Below, in pieces: positions 15,361 to 22,459 of a stretch of DNA of 41,213 bases; positions within the stretch are counted from its first letter, which is position 1; each line of letters opens with the position of its first letter. The notes below the pieces were generated by a model that was not told the origin of the DNA, did no database searches, and saw nothing but the letters and a program-made list of their open reading frames with translations. Both the position numbers and the translations under genes were made by a program. Origin of the DNA: CAZDGK01 sp964505035 (GTDB lineage Bacteria > Patescibacteriota > Saccharimonadia > UBA4664); assembly GCA_964505035.1 (NCBI GenBank), contig CAZDGK010000006.1:1-41213 (forward strand), written 5' to 3'.

Positions 15361-15814
15361 ACCGGACATCTCAGCCAATCCACTCACGCCACCCGCCGGC
15401 GCGCCCGCCACGCCCAGCACTGGCAAGACCATCCTCATCGCCGAGGACGATCCGTTTATCTCGCGCATGTACGAGATAAAGCTCCAGGGTGTGGGCTACA
15501 AAGTCATCATCAAAAATAATGGCCGCGATGCCCTTGAAGCCATCAAGAGCGAGCACCCCAACCTCGCCATTCTCGATATCAACATGCCCGAGCTGTCCGG
15601 TCTGGACGTCCTGGCTGCCTTACAGGGAGAGGGCTTCGATTTCTCGAACATGCCCGTCATCGTGCTCACCAACTCCAGCGAGCTGTCCGATCGCAAGCGC
15701 GCCCAGAGCTTCGGCGCCGACTACCTCGTGAAAGCCGAGCTCACGCCCCGCCAGGTCCTGGACCTCATCGCCGGCAAGCTGGGCATCACCAAGCCGGCCG
15801 AACCGGCCGCCTAA
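15347..15814 (+). CDS. Receiver-domain response regulator paired with the upstream kinase
   Basis: The protein has 155 residues with a Pro/Ala-rich N-terminal extension of about 26 residues before the receiver. The receiver has E33/D34/D35, phospho-acceptor D77 in AILDINMPE, a TNSS switch and a conserved lysine in YLVKAEL. It lacks an output domain. The start ATG 15347, preceded by GAAGGA, lies inside the kinase gene, so the two are translationally coupled. It is the most likely phosphorylation partner of the kinase at 13159-15360. Confidence 0.88.
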   Translation: MPSPEPDISANPLTPPAGAPATPSTGKTILIAEDDPFISRMYEIKLQGVGYKVIIKNNGRDALEAIKSEHPNLAILDINMPELSGLDVLAALQGEGFDFSNMPVIVLTNSSELSDRKRAQSFGADYLVKAELTPRQVLDLIAGKLGITKPAEPAA

Positions 15815-15819
15815 GCTCC

Positions 15820-15999
15820 ATGTTCGCAGCCATCATCGTCGGCCTGCTTACGTTTACCGTCACAGCCGGCTTCTTGCGCATCGCCGAGCGCCTCTATCAC
15901 CGTGCCCGCCACACCGCCGACTGGTCGCCCCACTGGGGCACCTGGGCGTTCGCGGCCTTGGCCGGCGCCTTCGCGTTTGTCGAATTCCTCGGCCGCTAG
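15820..15999 (+). CDS. 59-residue two-helix membrane protein
   Basis: The ATG at 15820 lies 5 bases after the receiver stop. The frame runs 59 codons to a TAG ending exactly at the gap edge. Two hydrophobic helices (about 1-19 and 40-57) flank a basic loop (RIAERLYHRARHTADW). Position implies it belongs to the kinase/receiver transcript. The gene is complete: the sequence after the gap repeats its last 55 bases and then continues. Function unknown. Confidence 0.65.
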   Translation: MFAAIIVGLLTFTVTAGFLRIAERLYHRARHTADWSPHWGTWAFAALAGAFAFVEFLGR

Positions 16000-16154
16000 N
16001 NNNNNNNNNNNNNNNNNNNNNNNNNNNNNNNNNNNNNNNNNNNNNNNNNNNNNNNNNNNNNNNNNNNNNNNNNNNNNNNNNNNNNNNNNNNNNNNNNNNG
16101 GCGTTCGCGGCCTTGGCCGGCGCCTTCGCGTTTGTCGAATTCCTCGGCCGCTAG
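15945..16154. other. Artefactual gap flanked by an identical 55-base overlap
   Basis: Positions 15945-15999 and 16100-16154 are identical (55 bases) and flank 100 N at 16000-16099. An exact overlap of this length is what two neighbouring contigs of a k=55 assembly graph share. The true sequence probably joins the two contigs across one copy, with no missing bases. Then the stop codons of the small membrane gene and the convergent minus-strand gene overlap in CTAG. Confidence 0.85.
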
Positions 16155-16645
16155 TCGGCGGTCAACCACGCCGCAAAGCTATCAAACTCACCACGTGCTC
16201 GTCTGAGCCATTCGTCATGACGCTCACTGCCAGCCGCCTCGGCCTCGGCCGATCCAGGATATATCAGTTTTGTCGTGCCAGGTCCAATATTCTTAATCTC
16301 AAGACGCTCCAGACCCGGGTGTTTTGCATAAAACTTATCCAGAAGTTCGCTAACCTTGTCCCTCTCGGCTAGGTTTAGTTGCTCCAGTTCAGACCGAAGT
16401 GCCTTAAACTCCACGCCCCCAAACTCAACCGTTTTCATTTTCACGATGTATTCGTCAGTTTGCGGCGACTCCAGGACCACATAAGGTCCACCTGTCTTTC
16501 GACCCACATGGCCCTCGCAAGAGGCAGTGGTACGGAAGCCTCGACTAATCAATGAGATCACAACCGGTTTAATGCCTGGATCAACCGGTTTGCCTAGGCG
16601 GTCACGGAACGACTCAACTTGATCAGTGGCTTGCTTATCTATCAT
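16151..16645 (-). CDS. Hypothetical protein with SCEGH motif
   Basis: The protein has 164 residues, soluble and charged. It contains ISRGFRTTASCEGHVGRKTG near residues 33-52; a short TxxSCEGH signature occurs in assorted uncharacterised bacterial and phage proteins, so the Cys/Glu/His may form a site. The rest has no motif I can name. ATG 16645 is chosen because TATAAT (16660-16655) lies 9 bases upstream, with GAGG directly before the ATG, giving an almost leaderless message. It is divergent from the Cys-rich small gene. Confidence 0.65.
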   Translation of the reverse strand: MIDKQATDQVESFRDRLGKPVDPGIKPVVISLISRGFRTTASCEGHVGRKTGGPYVVLESPQTDEYIVKMKTVEFGGVEFKALRSELEQLNLAERDKVSELLDKFYAKHPGLERLEIKNIGPGTTKLIYPGSAEAEAAGSERHDEWLRRARGEFDSFAAWLTAD

Positions 16646-16688
16646 CCTCAGAATATTATAGCTCTCGCCATGGAGGGAGGTGAAACCC

Positions 16689-16871
16689 ATGGCAGATCCC
16701 GAAGAAGACTGTGAGGATTGCGACGGCTCGGGAGAATGTCGGCATTGCGAAGGCACGGGCGAAATTCGCAACGATGACATCGTGAGCTACTGCCTCCCAT
16801 GCGACGGATCAGGCACATGCAACGTGTGTGCTGGATCAGGAGTACAGCCGCCAACATTCGATCCTTACTAG
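16689..16871 (+). CDS. Minimal DnaJ-type zinc protein with four CxxCxGxG motifs
   Basis: The protein has 60 residues and consists almost entirely of the cysteine-rich zinc module of DnaJ/Hsp40: CEDCDGSG, CRHCEGTG, CLPCDGSG and CNVCAGSG, four motifs in order, expected to bind two zinc ions. No J-domain, Gly/Phe region or substrate-binding domain is present. GGAGGTGA (16676-16683) gives a strong Shine-Dalgarno 5 bases before ATG 16689. Stand-alone modules of this kind can bind unfolded protein or act as thiol/zinc factors, but the role here is unknown. It is divergent from the gene at 16151-16645. Confidence 0.8.
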   Translation: MADPEEDCEDCDGSGECRHCEGTGEIRNDDIVSYCLPCDGSGTCNVCAGSGVQPPTFDPY

Positions 16872-17005
16872 TCACCGGGGAAGCGGCATGGGCGGACACC
16901 TGCCCAGGCCGTCTTATTAGTTAATCCGTTAAACATAAACTCTGCTACCATTAGGACAACCCGGTCGTCCCGGTCGGGCCGTACCTCAAAAGGAACGGAG
17001 TGGTC

Positions 17006-17977
17006 ATGACTACCACTGTCGAACCTGCTTCCGAGGCGGCGGGCAAACCGCTGACCGACGGCAAGCAAAGCCGCGGTGTCGTCATCGCAATGTGGCTCTT
17101 CGTGACCATACCATTCGCTGCACTGCTGGCGGCGGTTCCGGTCATGTGGGGGTGGGGCCTTAGCTGGGTCGACGTTGGGCTGTTCGTAGTGTTCTACTGC
17201 GTCGGCACCGCCGGCATCGGCGACGGCAACCACCGCCTCTTCACGCACAACTCGTTTGAGGCTAAGCAGCCTCTGCGGGTTGCGCTGGCCCTGGCTGGCT
17301 TCTTCGCTATCGAAGGCTCAGTCACCCAATGGGTGGCCGACCATCGCCGCCATCACCGCTACAGCGATCACGAAGGCGACCCGCACTCACCGTGGCGCTT
17401 CGGCGAGTCGTTCTGGGGGCTCACCAAGGGCCTCTTCTACGCCCATATCGGCTGGCTGTTCAACCGCGATGTCACCAACCGTACCCGGTTCGCGCCTGAC
17501 CTGGTCGCCGACCCGGTCATCCAGCGCACCGACCGCTTCTTCGGACCCGTGGTCGCAGCCTCCGTGCTGCTCCCGGCCATTCTGGGCGGTGTCATCACCT
17601 GGTCCTGGGCTGGCGCGCTCAGCGCCTTCTTCTGGGCCGGGCTGGTCCGCATCGCGCTGCTGCACCACGTCACGTGGAGCATCAACAGCGTCTGCCACGT
17701 CTACGGCGAGCGGCCGTTCGACAGCCGGGACAGGGCGGCCAATTTCTGGCCCCTTGCCATCCTGTCGTTCGGGGAGAATTGGCACAATTCGCACCACGCC
17801 GATCCCACCTGCGCCCGTCACGGCGTGCTCCGCGGCCAGATCGACATCAATGCCCGGATCATCTGGATCTTTGAGCGGCTCGGTTGGGCCACGAAGGTGC
17901 GTTGGCCCAATGCCAACCGCCTCACTGGCAAGATGTTCGAGCCAGACAAGCACACTCTGGGCAGCCAGACTCGCTAG
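17006..17977 (+). CDS. Membrane fatty-acid (acyl-CoA/acyl-lipid) delta-9 desaturase-type enzyme
   Basis: The protein has 323 residues. The three histidine boxes of the stearoyl-CoA desaturase family are present: HRLFTH, HRRHH and NWHNSHH. These should hold a di-iron centre. Hydrophobic segments sit in the usual places before box 1 and between boxes 2 and 3. It inserts a cis double bond into an acyl chain using oxygen and an electron donor, at the membrane. GGAG lies 5 bases before ATG 17006; a GTG at 17000 would add two residues. A hairpin after the stop makes it a single-gene unit. An acyl-editing enzyme fits the PlsC, PLD and acyltransferase genes nearby. Confidence 0.9.
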   Translation: MTTTVEPASEAAGKPLTDGKQSRGVVIAMWLFVTIPFAALLAAVPVMWGWGLSWVDVGLFVVFYCVGTAGIGDGNHRLFTHNSFEAKQPLRVALALAGFFAIEGSVTQWVADHRRHHRYSDHEGDPHSPWRFGESFWGLTKGLFYAHIGWLFNRDVTNRTRFAPDLVADPVIQRTDRFFGPVVAASVLLPAILGGVITWSWAGALSAFFWAGLVRIALLHHVTWSINSVCHVYGERPFDSRDRAANFWPLAILSFGENWHNSHHADPTCARHGVLRGQIDINARIIWIFERLGWATKVRWPNANRLTGKMFEPDKHTLGSQTR

Positions 17978-17985
17978 AAAGCACC

Positions 17986-18012
17986 GGGCGGGAAGCCAAT
18001 TGCTTCCCGCCC
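17986..18012 (+). terminator. Terminator hairpin of the desaturase gene
   Basis: GGGCGGGAAGC (17986-17996) pairs perfectly with GCTTCCCGCCC (18002-18012), 11 bp with a 5-base loop. The T-tract is weak (CCTTGTTTAT). Confidence 0.75.
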
Positions 18013-18038
18013 GCACCTTGTTTATAGGAATTATTGCG

Positions 18039-18093
18039 TCAAACAAAAAGCAGGGCGGATGCCCAGTGACAATATGTCACCGGGCATCCGCCC
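18039..18093 (-). terminator. Strong terminator for the minus-strand gene at 18105
   Basis: GGGCGGATGCCC-A-GTGAC (18053-18070) pairs with GTCAC-C-GGGCATCCGCCC (18076-18093): 17 bp with one A-C mismatch and a 5-base loop. Read on the minus strand it is followed by TGCTTTTTGTTTG. Confidence 0.85.
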
Positions 18094-18104
18094 CAGAGGC
18101 AGTA

Positions 18105-18866
18105 CTATGCCAACACCATGCGCTTGGCTGTCAGCCTCGCCATGGCGGGCCACAGCTGCTCGATGGCCTCACGGGCCACCTGCTCAGTGGCGCACCGGGT
18201 GACGACGGCCTGTAGCTTGATCACCTCGGCGTGCACGCCCGCAAAGTTCAGCAAATGCTGCAGGATCAGCCGCTCGATCTGGTCGGTCGGCGTCAGGCCG
18301 CGGCTCGTCCGGGCCTGGGCGTTCAGCAAATCCAGCCGTTCGCTCAGGTCGGCCTCGATCATCTCGCGGCCGTCGCTGGGGTAGGGCGTCACGAACAGTG
18401 ACGCGCCCGCCAGCTTCCAGGGCTCCGGCGGCGCCCAGATGGTGTCCACCGTGATGGAGCCATTGAGCAGACCGTCGTAGAGCTTGGCTACAGCCTGCAG
18501 CGTCGCGCCACGGCTGACGTCGCCCTCCACGCACACGAAGGTAGTGGACGGCGTGCCGGTGGAGTGTTCCACCTGGGCAAACAGCGGGCCCTCGGTCTTG
18601 TGGCCGGGCGTGATGCGCAACCAGCTCGAGCTGTACTTCATGACGATCTTCCAGACCGGCAGGTTCGTGTAGACGCCGCCGGGCAGCTCGCGCAGCATGC
18701 AGTCAAAGGTGGCATATGCGCCGCCTTCCGGCGATTTCCGCCAAGTCACGCCCTCGATCGTTTCCCGGTCGAGGACTGATCCGCGCAGTGCGAGTCGCAC
18801 GCGCCGGACCAAGTCATGGTCGCTCCCCGCAAATTGCGGGCGCGCCACGTGTAGTTCGGTGTACAT
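18105..18866 (-). CDS. Hypothetical soluble protein
   Basis: The protein has 253 residues with no signal peptide or membrane helix. I do not recognise a family. It has a mixed alpha/beta N-terminal half and a helical C-terminal part (about 180-253) that could form a coiled bundle. I chose ATG 18866 because TGAGG lies 6 bases upstream; the frame continues to 18962 but those codons are the leader hairpin. It has a clear promoter, a long leader and a strong terminator, so it is an independent transcription unit. The hairpin-bearing leader suggests post-transcriptional control. Confidence 0.65.
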   Translation of the reverse strand: MYTELHVARPQFAGSDHDLVRRVRLALRGSVLDRETIEGVTWRKSPEGGAYATFDCMLRELPGGVYTNLPVWKIVMKYSSSWLRITPGHKTEGPLFAQVEHSTGTPSTTFVCVEGDVSRGATLQAVAKLYDGLLNGSITVDTIWAPPEPWKLAGASLFVTPYPSDGREMIEADLSERLDLLNAQARTSRGLTPTDQIERLILQHLLNFAGVHAEVIKLQAVVTRCATEQVAREAIEQLWPAMARLTAKRMVLA

Positions 18867-18923
18867 TGGTGCCTCATTTCTGCTGCCAAGCAGTAGGAGT
18901 AGTGCGGGCTCGTCCGGGCAGCA

Positions 18924-18975
18924 AACGGGGAGCTGCCTGGCCGCTTCATCAGCAGTAGCCACGCAGCTCCCCGTT
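18924..18975 (-). promoter_or_regulatory. Long hairpin in the 5' leader of the gene at 18105-18866
   Basis: AACGGGGAGCTGC (18924-18936) pairs with GCAGCTCCCCGTT (18963-18975), 13 bp, continued after one mismatch by TGGC/GCCA. It lies between the promoter and the start codon and has no T-tract on the minus strand at its end, so it looks like a leader element, not a simple terminator. Confidence 0.55.
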
Positions 18976-19009
18976 CCCGGGGAGATCTAGCAAGGTGCGA
19001 TACCATGAC

Positions 19010-19038
19010 ACTATACAATATTTAGCCAAGTCAGTCAA
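19010..19038 (-). promoter_or_regulatory. Promoter for the gene at 18105-18866
   Basis: On the minus strand TTGACT (19038-19033), a 17-base spacer and TATAGT (19015-19010). It gives a leader of about 135 bases. Confidence 0.8.
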
Positions 19039-19156
19039 TAATACACATTGCCAATCAGCGCCTAGCCAAGCCGGATTAGCCTACCTGGTGGTTTTGTGCT
19101 AAGGTGTTCCGTACCCACCTGGGAATCGTACCTTGAACCAAGGAGGCGAGAATCCA

Positions 19157-20779
19157 TTGGCAGGCAACACGCCCGCGCAGCTCGAGGCGGACAACGCCAA
19201 GCTGCGCGCAAACAACGAGCGCCTCGTTGAGGCGCTTACGGAAGCCCGTGATCAGCTGGTCAAACTCAAGGCTGAGGTCGACCGGCTGGGTCAGCCACCC
19301 GCCCGCTACGCTGTGTTCCTGAACCTGGCGGATGACAACTTGGCCGACATCATGGCGGCGGGGCAGAAGCTCCGCGTCGTCATCGGCCCGGAAGTCGACG
19401 CTACCACGCTCCGGCGTGGCCAGGAAGTGACGCTCAGTGAACAGATGGCCATCATTGCCGCCTGGGACTTTGAGCGCACCGGTGAGATCATGACCCTCAA
19501 GGAGGTGCTGGAAGGCGCCGACCGGGCCGTGCTCATCGACCACAGCGACCAAGAGCGGGTCGTCTACCTGGCTGACTCACTCGATGGGGTTCAGCTCCGC
19601 GCCGGTGATTCGGTGCTGGTAGCTGCTCGCGCGATGTACGCCTACGAGCGCATCCCCAAGAGCGAGGTCGAAGACCTGGTCCTCGAAGAGGTCCCGGACA
19701 TCGACTACTCGGCCATCGGCGGCCTCGAGCGTCAGATCGAACAGATCCGCGACGCCGTCGAGCTGCCGTACCTGTACGGCGACCTCTTCCGCGAGCACCA
19801 GCTGCGTCCACCCAAGGGTGTACTGCTCTACGGTCCGCCCGGCTGTGGCAAGACACTCATTGCCAAGGCCGTGGCCAATTCATTGGCCAATCAGGTGGCG
19901 CAGCGCCAGGGCGGGGAGAAGCCCACCAGCTTCTTCCTCAACATCAAAGGCCCTGAGCTGCTCAACAAGTACGTGGGGGAGACCGAGCGGCACATCCGCC
20001 TGATCTTCGCCCGCGCTCGCGAGAAGGCGAGTGAGGGTTCGCCCGTCATCGTCTTCTTCGACGAAATGGAGTCGATCTTCCGCACCCGCGGTTCCGGTGT
20101 CAGCTCGGACGTGGAAAACACCATCGTTCCGCAGCTGCTCGCCGAGATCGACGGCGTAGAGGGGCTCGAAAACGTCATCGTGATCGGCGCGTCCAACCGC
20201 GAAGACATGATCGACCCCGCCATTCTGCGCCCTGGCCGGCTTGATGTGAAAATCAAGATCGAACGGCCCGACGCCGAGGCTGCCAAGGATATCTTTGGCA
20301 AATACTTGGTGCCTGGTCTGCCGCTCCACCCCGAGGAGTTGCGGGCTCACGATGGCTCGGCCGAAGACTGCGCTGCCGCCATGATCATGGCGGCCGTCAG
20401 CAAGATGTACGCCGAGCTACCCGAGAACCGGTTCCTGGAAGTCACCTACGCCAACGGCGACAAAGAGGTGCTCTACTTCAAGGACTTCAACTCGGGCGCG
20501 ATGATCGAAAACATCGTCGCCCGGGCCAAGAAGCAGGCCATCAAAGACTTCCTCGTGACCGGTACCAAGGGTCTGCGCGCCGAGCACCTGCTCGACGCGG
20601 TGGAGGCGGAGTTCCAAGAAAACGAGGACCTCCCCAACACCACCAACCCCGACGACTGGGCCCGCATCTCGGGCAAGAAGGGGGAGCGGATCATCTACAT
20701 CCGTACCCTCATCCAGCGGGACGGCAAGGAAGGCGGACGTCACGTCGACACCGTCTCCAACACCGGCCAGTACCTGTAA
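19157..20779 (+). CDS. Proteasome-associated AAA ATPase (Mpa/ARC type)
   Basis: The protein has 540 residues. It has an N-terminal coiled coil (about 8-48) and an interdomain OB-fold region (about 60-190). The AAA module has Walker A GPPGCGKT (K232), Walker B VIVFFDEMES (D302/E303), and arginine fingers in the ILRPGRLD region. The extreme C-terminus is GQYL, like the gate-opening tail of Mpa/ARC that docks on the 20S proteasome. Such hexamers bind Pup through the coiled coil and unfold pupylated proteins. TTG 19157 is preferred because AAGGAGG (19140-19146) lies 10 bases upstream. No pup, prcA/prcB, pafA or dop gene is in this window, so a proteasome partner is inferred from the tail only. 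Confidence 0.88.
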   Translation: MAGNTPAQLEADNAKLRANNERLVEALTEARDQLVKLKAEVDRLGQPPARYAVFLNLADDNLADIMAAGQKLRVVIGPEVDATTLRRGQEVTLSEQMAIIAAWDFERTGEIMTLKEVLEGADRAVLIDHSDQERVVYLADSLDGVQLRAGDSVLVAARAMYAYERIPKSEVEDLVLEEVPDIDYSAIGGLERQIEQIRDAVELPYLYGDLFREHQLRPPKGVLLYGPPGCGKTLIAKAVANSLANQVAQRQGGEKPTSFFLNIKGPELLNKYVGETERHIRLIFARAREKASEGSPVIVFFDEMESIFRTRGSGVSSDVENTIVPQLLAEIDGVEGLENVIVIGASNREDMIDPAILRPGRLDVKIKIERPDAEAAKDIFGKYLVPGLPLHPEELRAHDGSAEDCAAAMIMAAVSKMYAELPENRFLEVTYANGDKEVLYFKDFNSGAMIENIVARAKKQAIKDFLVTGTKGLRAEHLLDAVEAEFQENEDLPNTTNPDDWARISGKKGERIIYIRTLIQRDGKEGGRHVDTVSNTGQYL

Positions 20780-20784
20780 CACCC

Positions 20785-20826
20785 GGCCCCTGCCCCACGC
20801 GCAATCAACCGCGTGGGGCAGGGGCC
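20785..20826 (+). terminator. Terminator of the AAA ATPase gene
   Basis: GGCCCCTGCCCCACGC (20785-20800) and GCGTGGGGCAGGGGCC (20811-20826) form a perfect 16-bp stem with a 10-base loop, followed by ATCCTTGTTTTA. Confidence 0.9.
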
Positions 20827-20830
20827 ATCC

Positions 20831-20858
20831 TTGTTTTATAGGGCATTTGTGGTATGAT
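20831..20858 (+). promoter_or_regulatory. Promoter of the TPR gene
   Basis: TTGTTT (20831-20836), a 16-base spacer and TATGAT (20853-20858), directly after the terminator of the preceding gene. Confidence 0.65.
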
Positions 20859-20899
20859 CTGGGCCGTCGTCACATCCAACTACTCGAATGAGGTGATTC

Positions 20900-21562
20900 A
20901 TGACGACGTACCAATATGACCTGCTAGTCCAGGCCGGCGACAACCGCCGGGTCGACTATCACGACGGCTACGGCGCCGGCCGCTACTATCTGGCGGCCCT
21001 GCGCATCCACGGCGACCGCGACCGGTACCTGCAGCAAATGATCGGCGTCTGCTACCAGATGCGGCACCGCTACAAAGTGGCGCTGATCTGGTATGGCCGC
21101 GCCCTGCAGGGGGCCAACTCGCACGAGCGAGGCAACATCCTGCGGGATATGGCCGAAAGCTACCGTGGCCTGGGTGAATACTCCATGGCCGAGCTGGCCA
21201 TCAACGAGTCACTCGGGCTGCTGGCGGCCGACCACTACCCGGTGGAGCACGCCGCGTCGCTCGGCTTTCGTGGCCGGCTGCGGCGTAGCCAGGGCGACTT
21301 GGCTGCCGCCATCGCCGACCTCACCGAGGCCGACCGCATCCTGTCGGCCGGTACCAACCGGCAGCTGGAGCTGTACAACAAGCTCAGCTTGGCCTCGGCG
21401 CTGGCCGCCGACGCTCACTGGATGCGGGCCCGCCGGGTAGCCGGCCAGGCGCACCGTCTCGCGCGCTGGCACGGTTCGCCCAAGCATCAGCGGCGTGCGC
21501 TGGCCATCATCTGCGGCTGGGAAGAGCTGGCAGCCCTCAAGGGCTGGCTGGCCCGCCGTTAG
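20900..21562 (+). CDS. TPR-repeat protein
   Basis: The protein has 220 residues and is soluble. At least four helix-turn-helix repeats of TPR type are visible between about residues 25 and 190 (for example MIGVCYQMRHRYKVALIWYG, LGEYSMAELAINESL, SQGDLAAAIADLTEAD). TPR arrays serve as scaffolds for protein contacts. GAGGTGA lies 5 bases before the ATG. The gene is flanked by its own promoter and a bidirectional terminator. The C-terminal part is basic. The partner is unknown; neighbours are a proteasome-type ATPase and a phospho-signalling cluster. Confidence 0.8.
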   Translation: MTTYQYDLLVQAGDNRRVDYHDGYGAGRYYLAALRIHGDRDRYLQQMIGVCYQMRHRYKVALIWYGRALQGANSHERGNILRDMAESYRGLGEYSMAELAINESLGLLAADHYPVEHAASLGFRGRLRRSQGDLAAAIADLTEADRILSAGTNRQLELYNKLSLASALAADAHWMRARRVAGQAHRLARWHGSPKHQRRALAIICGWEELAALKGWLARR

Positions 21563-21565
21563 CCA

Positions 21566-21603
21566 AATACCCCTGTGAAACACATCTGTTTCACAGGGGT
21601 ATT
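21566..21603. terminator. Bidirectional terminator
   Basis: AATACCCCTGTGAAAC (21566-21581) and GTTTCACAGGGGTATT (21588-21603) form a perfect 16-bp stem with a 6-base loop between convergent genes. T-runs lie on the plus-strand side (TTTTCAT) and, on the minus strand, shortly after the stem (TATTTGGC). Confidence 0.85.
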
Positions 21604-21631
21604 TTCATCTAGGAGAGGGAAGTGGCCGGCA

Positions 21632-22309
21632 CTAAAACCAGCGCTTCAGCTCTTCCGGCTTGGCCGACCCAAAGCGAAATAATTCCGCCGGCCGGTGCGC
21701 GGCCTTGATATACTCGCCCGTTGGCACGATCAGTTCCAGTGACATAAATTTCTTGCGGAAATTCCGCCGGTCCAGCTCGCGGTCGAGTATTAGCTCGTAC
21801 GCCTGCTGCAGCTGGGCAAAGGTAAACCGCTCTGGCAGCAGCGCCGCCACCGCATTGGTATATTCCAGTTTTGACCGCAACCTAGTCAGGGCGTAGGTCA
21901 AAATCTCCGCATGGTCAAACGCCAGCGCCGGCAAGTGAGCTACGTCGTACAATGTCGGTTGTTCGGTGGTGGGGGAGATCTCGACTGCCAATGACGCGCG
22001 GTCCACCAGCGCCAGGTAGGTCACGCTCAGCACGAGTCCGCGCGGGTCCCGCCCTGGCTTATCAAATGTGTAGAGCTGCTCAAGGTAGGCCTTCTGCACA
22101 CCAGCTTTATCGCGCAAGATGCGCACCGCCGTGTCAAGTGTCGACTCGGTTTCCCACAGAAAGCCACCCGGCAGGGCAGCCTTGCCCTGGAAGGGCATGC
22201 CAGACCGCTCGATGAGGAGGACCTTCAGGCCCCCGTCCTCAATCGTAAACAGCACAATGTCCGATGCGATACGGGGCTTGGCCAGCGGCGCCCCAAACGT
22301 CTTTTTCAT
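21632..22309 (-). CDS. NrtR-like Nudix-domain transcription regulator
   Basis: The protein has 225 residues: a Nudix domain (about 15-150) and a C-terminal winged helix (about 155-225), the architecture of NrtR, a regulator of NAD metabolism that senses ADP-ribose. The Nudix box region GGFLWETESTLDTAVRILRD keeps G-x5-E and the Arg. The catalytic REUxEE core is replaced by R-I-L-R-D-K, so hydrolysis is probably lost and ligand sensing kept. ATG 22309 lies 6 bases after TATACT, implying a leaderless mRNA. Its promoter overlaps a 21-bp operator shared with the divergent PP2C gene, consistent with autoregulation. That it controls the phosphatase/kinase/nicotinamidase genes is inference. Confidence 0.85.
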   Translation of the reverse strand: MKKTFGAPLAKPRIASDIVLFTIEDGGLKVLLIERSGMPFQGKAALPGGFLWETESTLDTAVRILRDKAGVQKAYLEQLYTFDKPGRDPRGLVLSVTYLALVDRASLAVEISPTTEQPTLYDVAHLPALAFDHAEILTYALTRLRSKLEYTNAVAALLPERFTFAQLQQAYELILDRELDRRNFRKKFMSLELIVPTGEYIKAAHRPAELFRFGSAKPEELKRWF

Positions 22310-22315
22310 AATTGC

Positions 22316-22344
22316 AGTATATCAAATCAACTTAGTGTTGACAA
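22316..22344 (-). promoter_or_regulatory. Promoter of the NrtR-like gene
   Basis: On the minus strand TTGTCA (22344-22339), a 17-base spacer and TATACT (22321-22316), 6 bases before the ATG at 22309. Its -35 box overlaps the -35 box of the divergent promoter (TTGACA, 22338-22343). Confidence 0.8.
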
Positions 22345-22352
22345 TACACAAA
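22332..22352. promoter_or_regulatory. Operator 1 candidate (TTAGTGT-N7-ACACAAA)
   Basis: A 21-bp imperfect inverted repeat (TTAGTGT against ACACTAA, one mismatch) covers the overlapping -35 boxes of both divergent promoters. Both half-sites are identical to those of operator 2. Confidence 0.7.
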
Positions 22353-22366
22353 CTAGGGTGTACGTT
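22338..22366 (+). promoter_or_regulatory. Promoter of the PP2C operon
   Basis: TTGACA (22338-22343), a 17-base spacer and TACGTT (22361-22366, weak). The start would fall near 22373, just before operator 2. Confidence 0.5.
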
Positions 22367-22379
22367 GAACATGTAATAG

Positions 22380-22400
22380 TTAGTGTCTAATTGACACAAA
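22380..22400. promoter_or_regulatory. Operator 2 candidate (TTAGTGT-N7-ACACAAA)
   Basis: TTAGTGT-CTAATTG-ACACAAA, with the inner palindrome GTGTC-TAATT-GACAC. It starts 48 bases after operator 1 and lies just downstream of the predicted PP2C transcription start, where a bound repressor would block elongation or clearance. Confidence 0.7.
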
Positions 22401-22459
22401 GCTATTCAAGGTCATTGAAAACTCGTGTTCCCTACCCAGGTTTTTCGGAAAGGAGAACC

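Noticed and set aside
15945..16154. Genuine 55-bp direct repeat or transposon footprint
   Set aside because: An exact 55-base identity at both edges of a 100-N gap is better explained by an assembly overlap.
18867..18962. Extension of the unknown minus-strand protein to a start at 18962
   Set aside because: The added codons consist of the leader hairpin; a ribosome-binding site fits ATG 18866.
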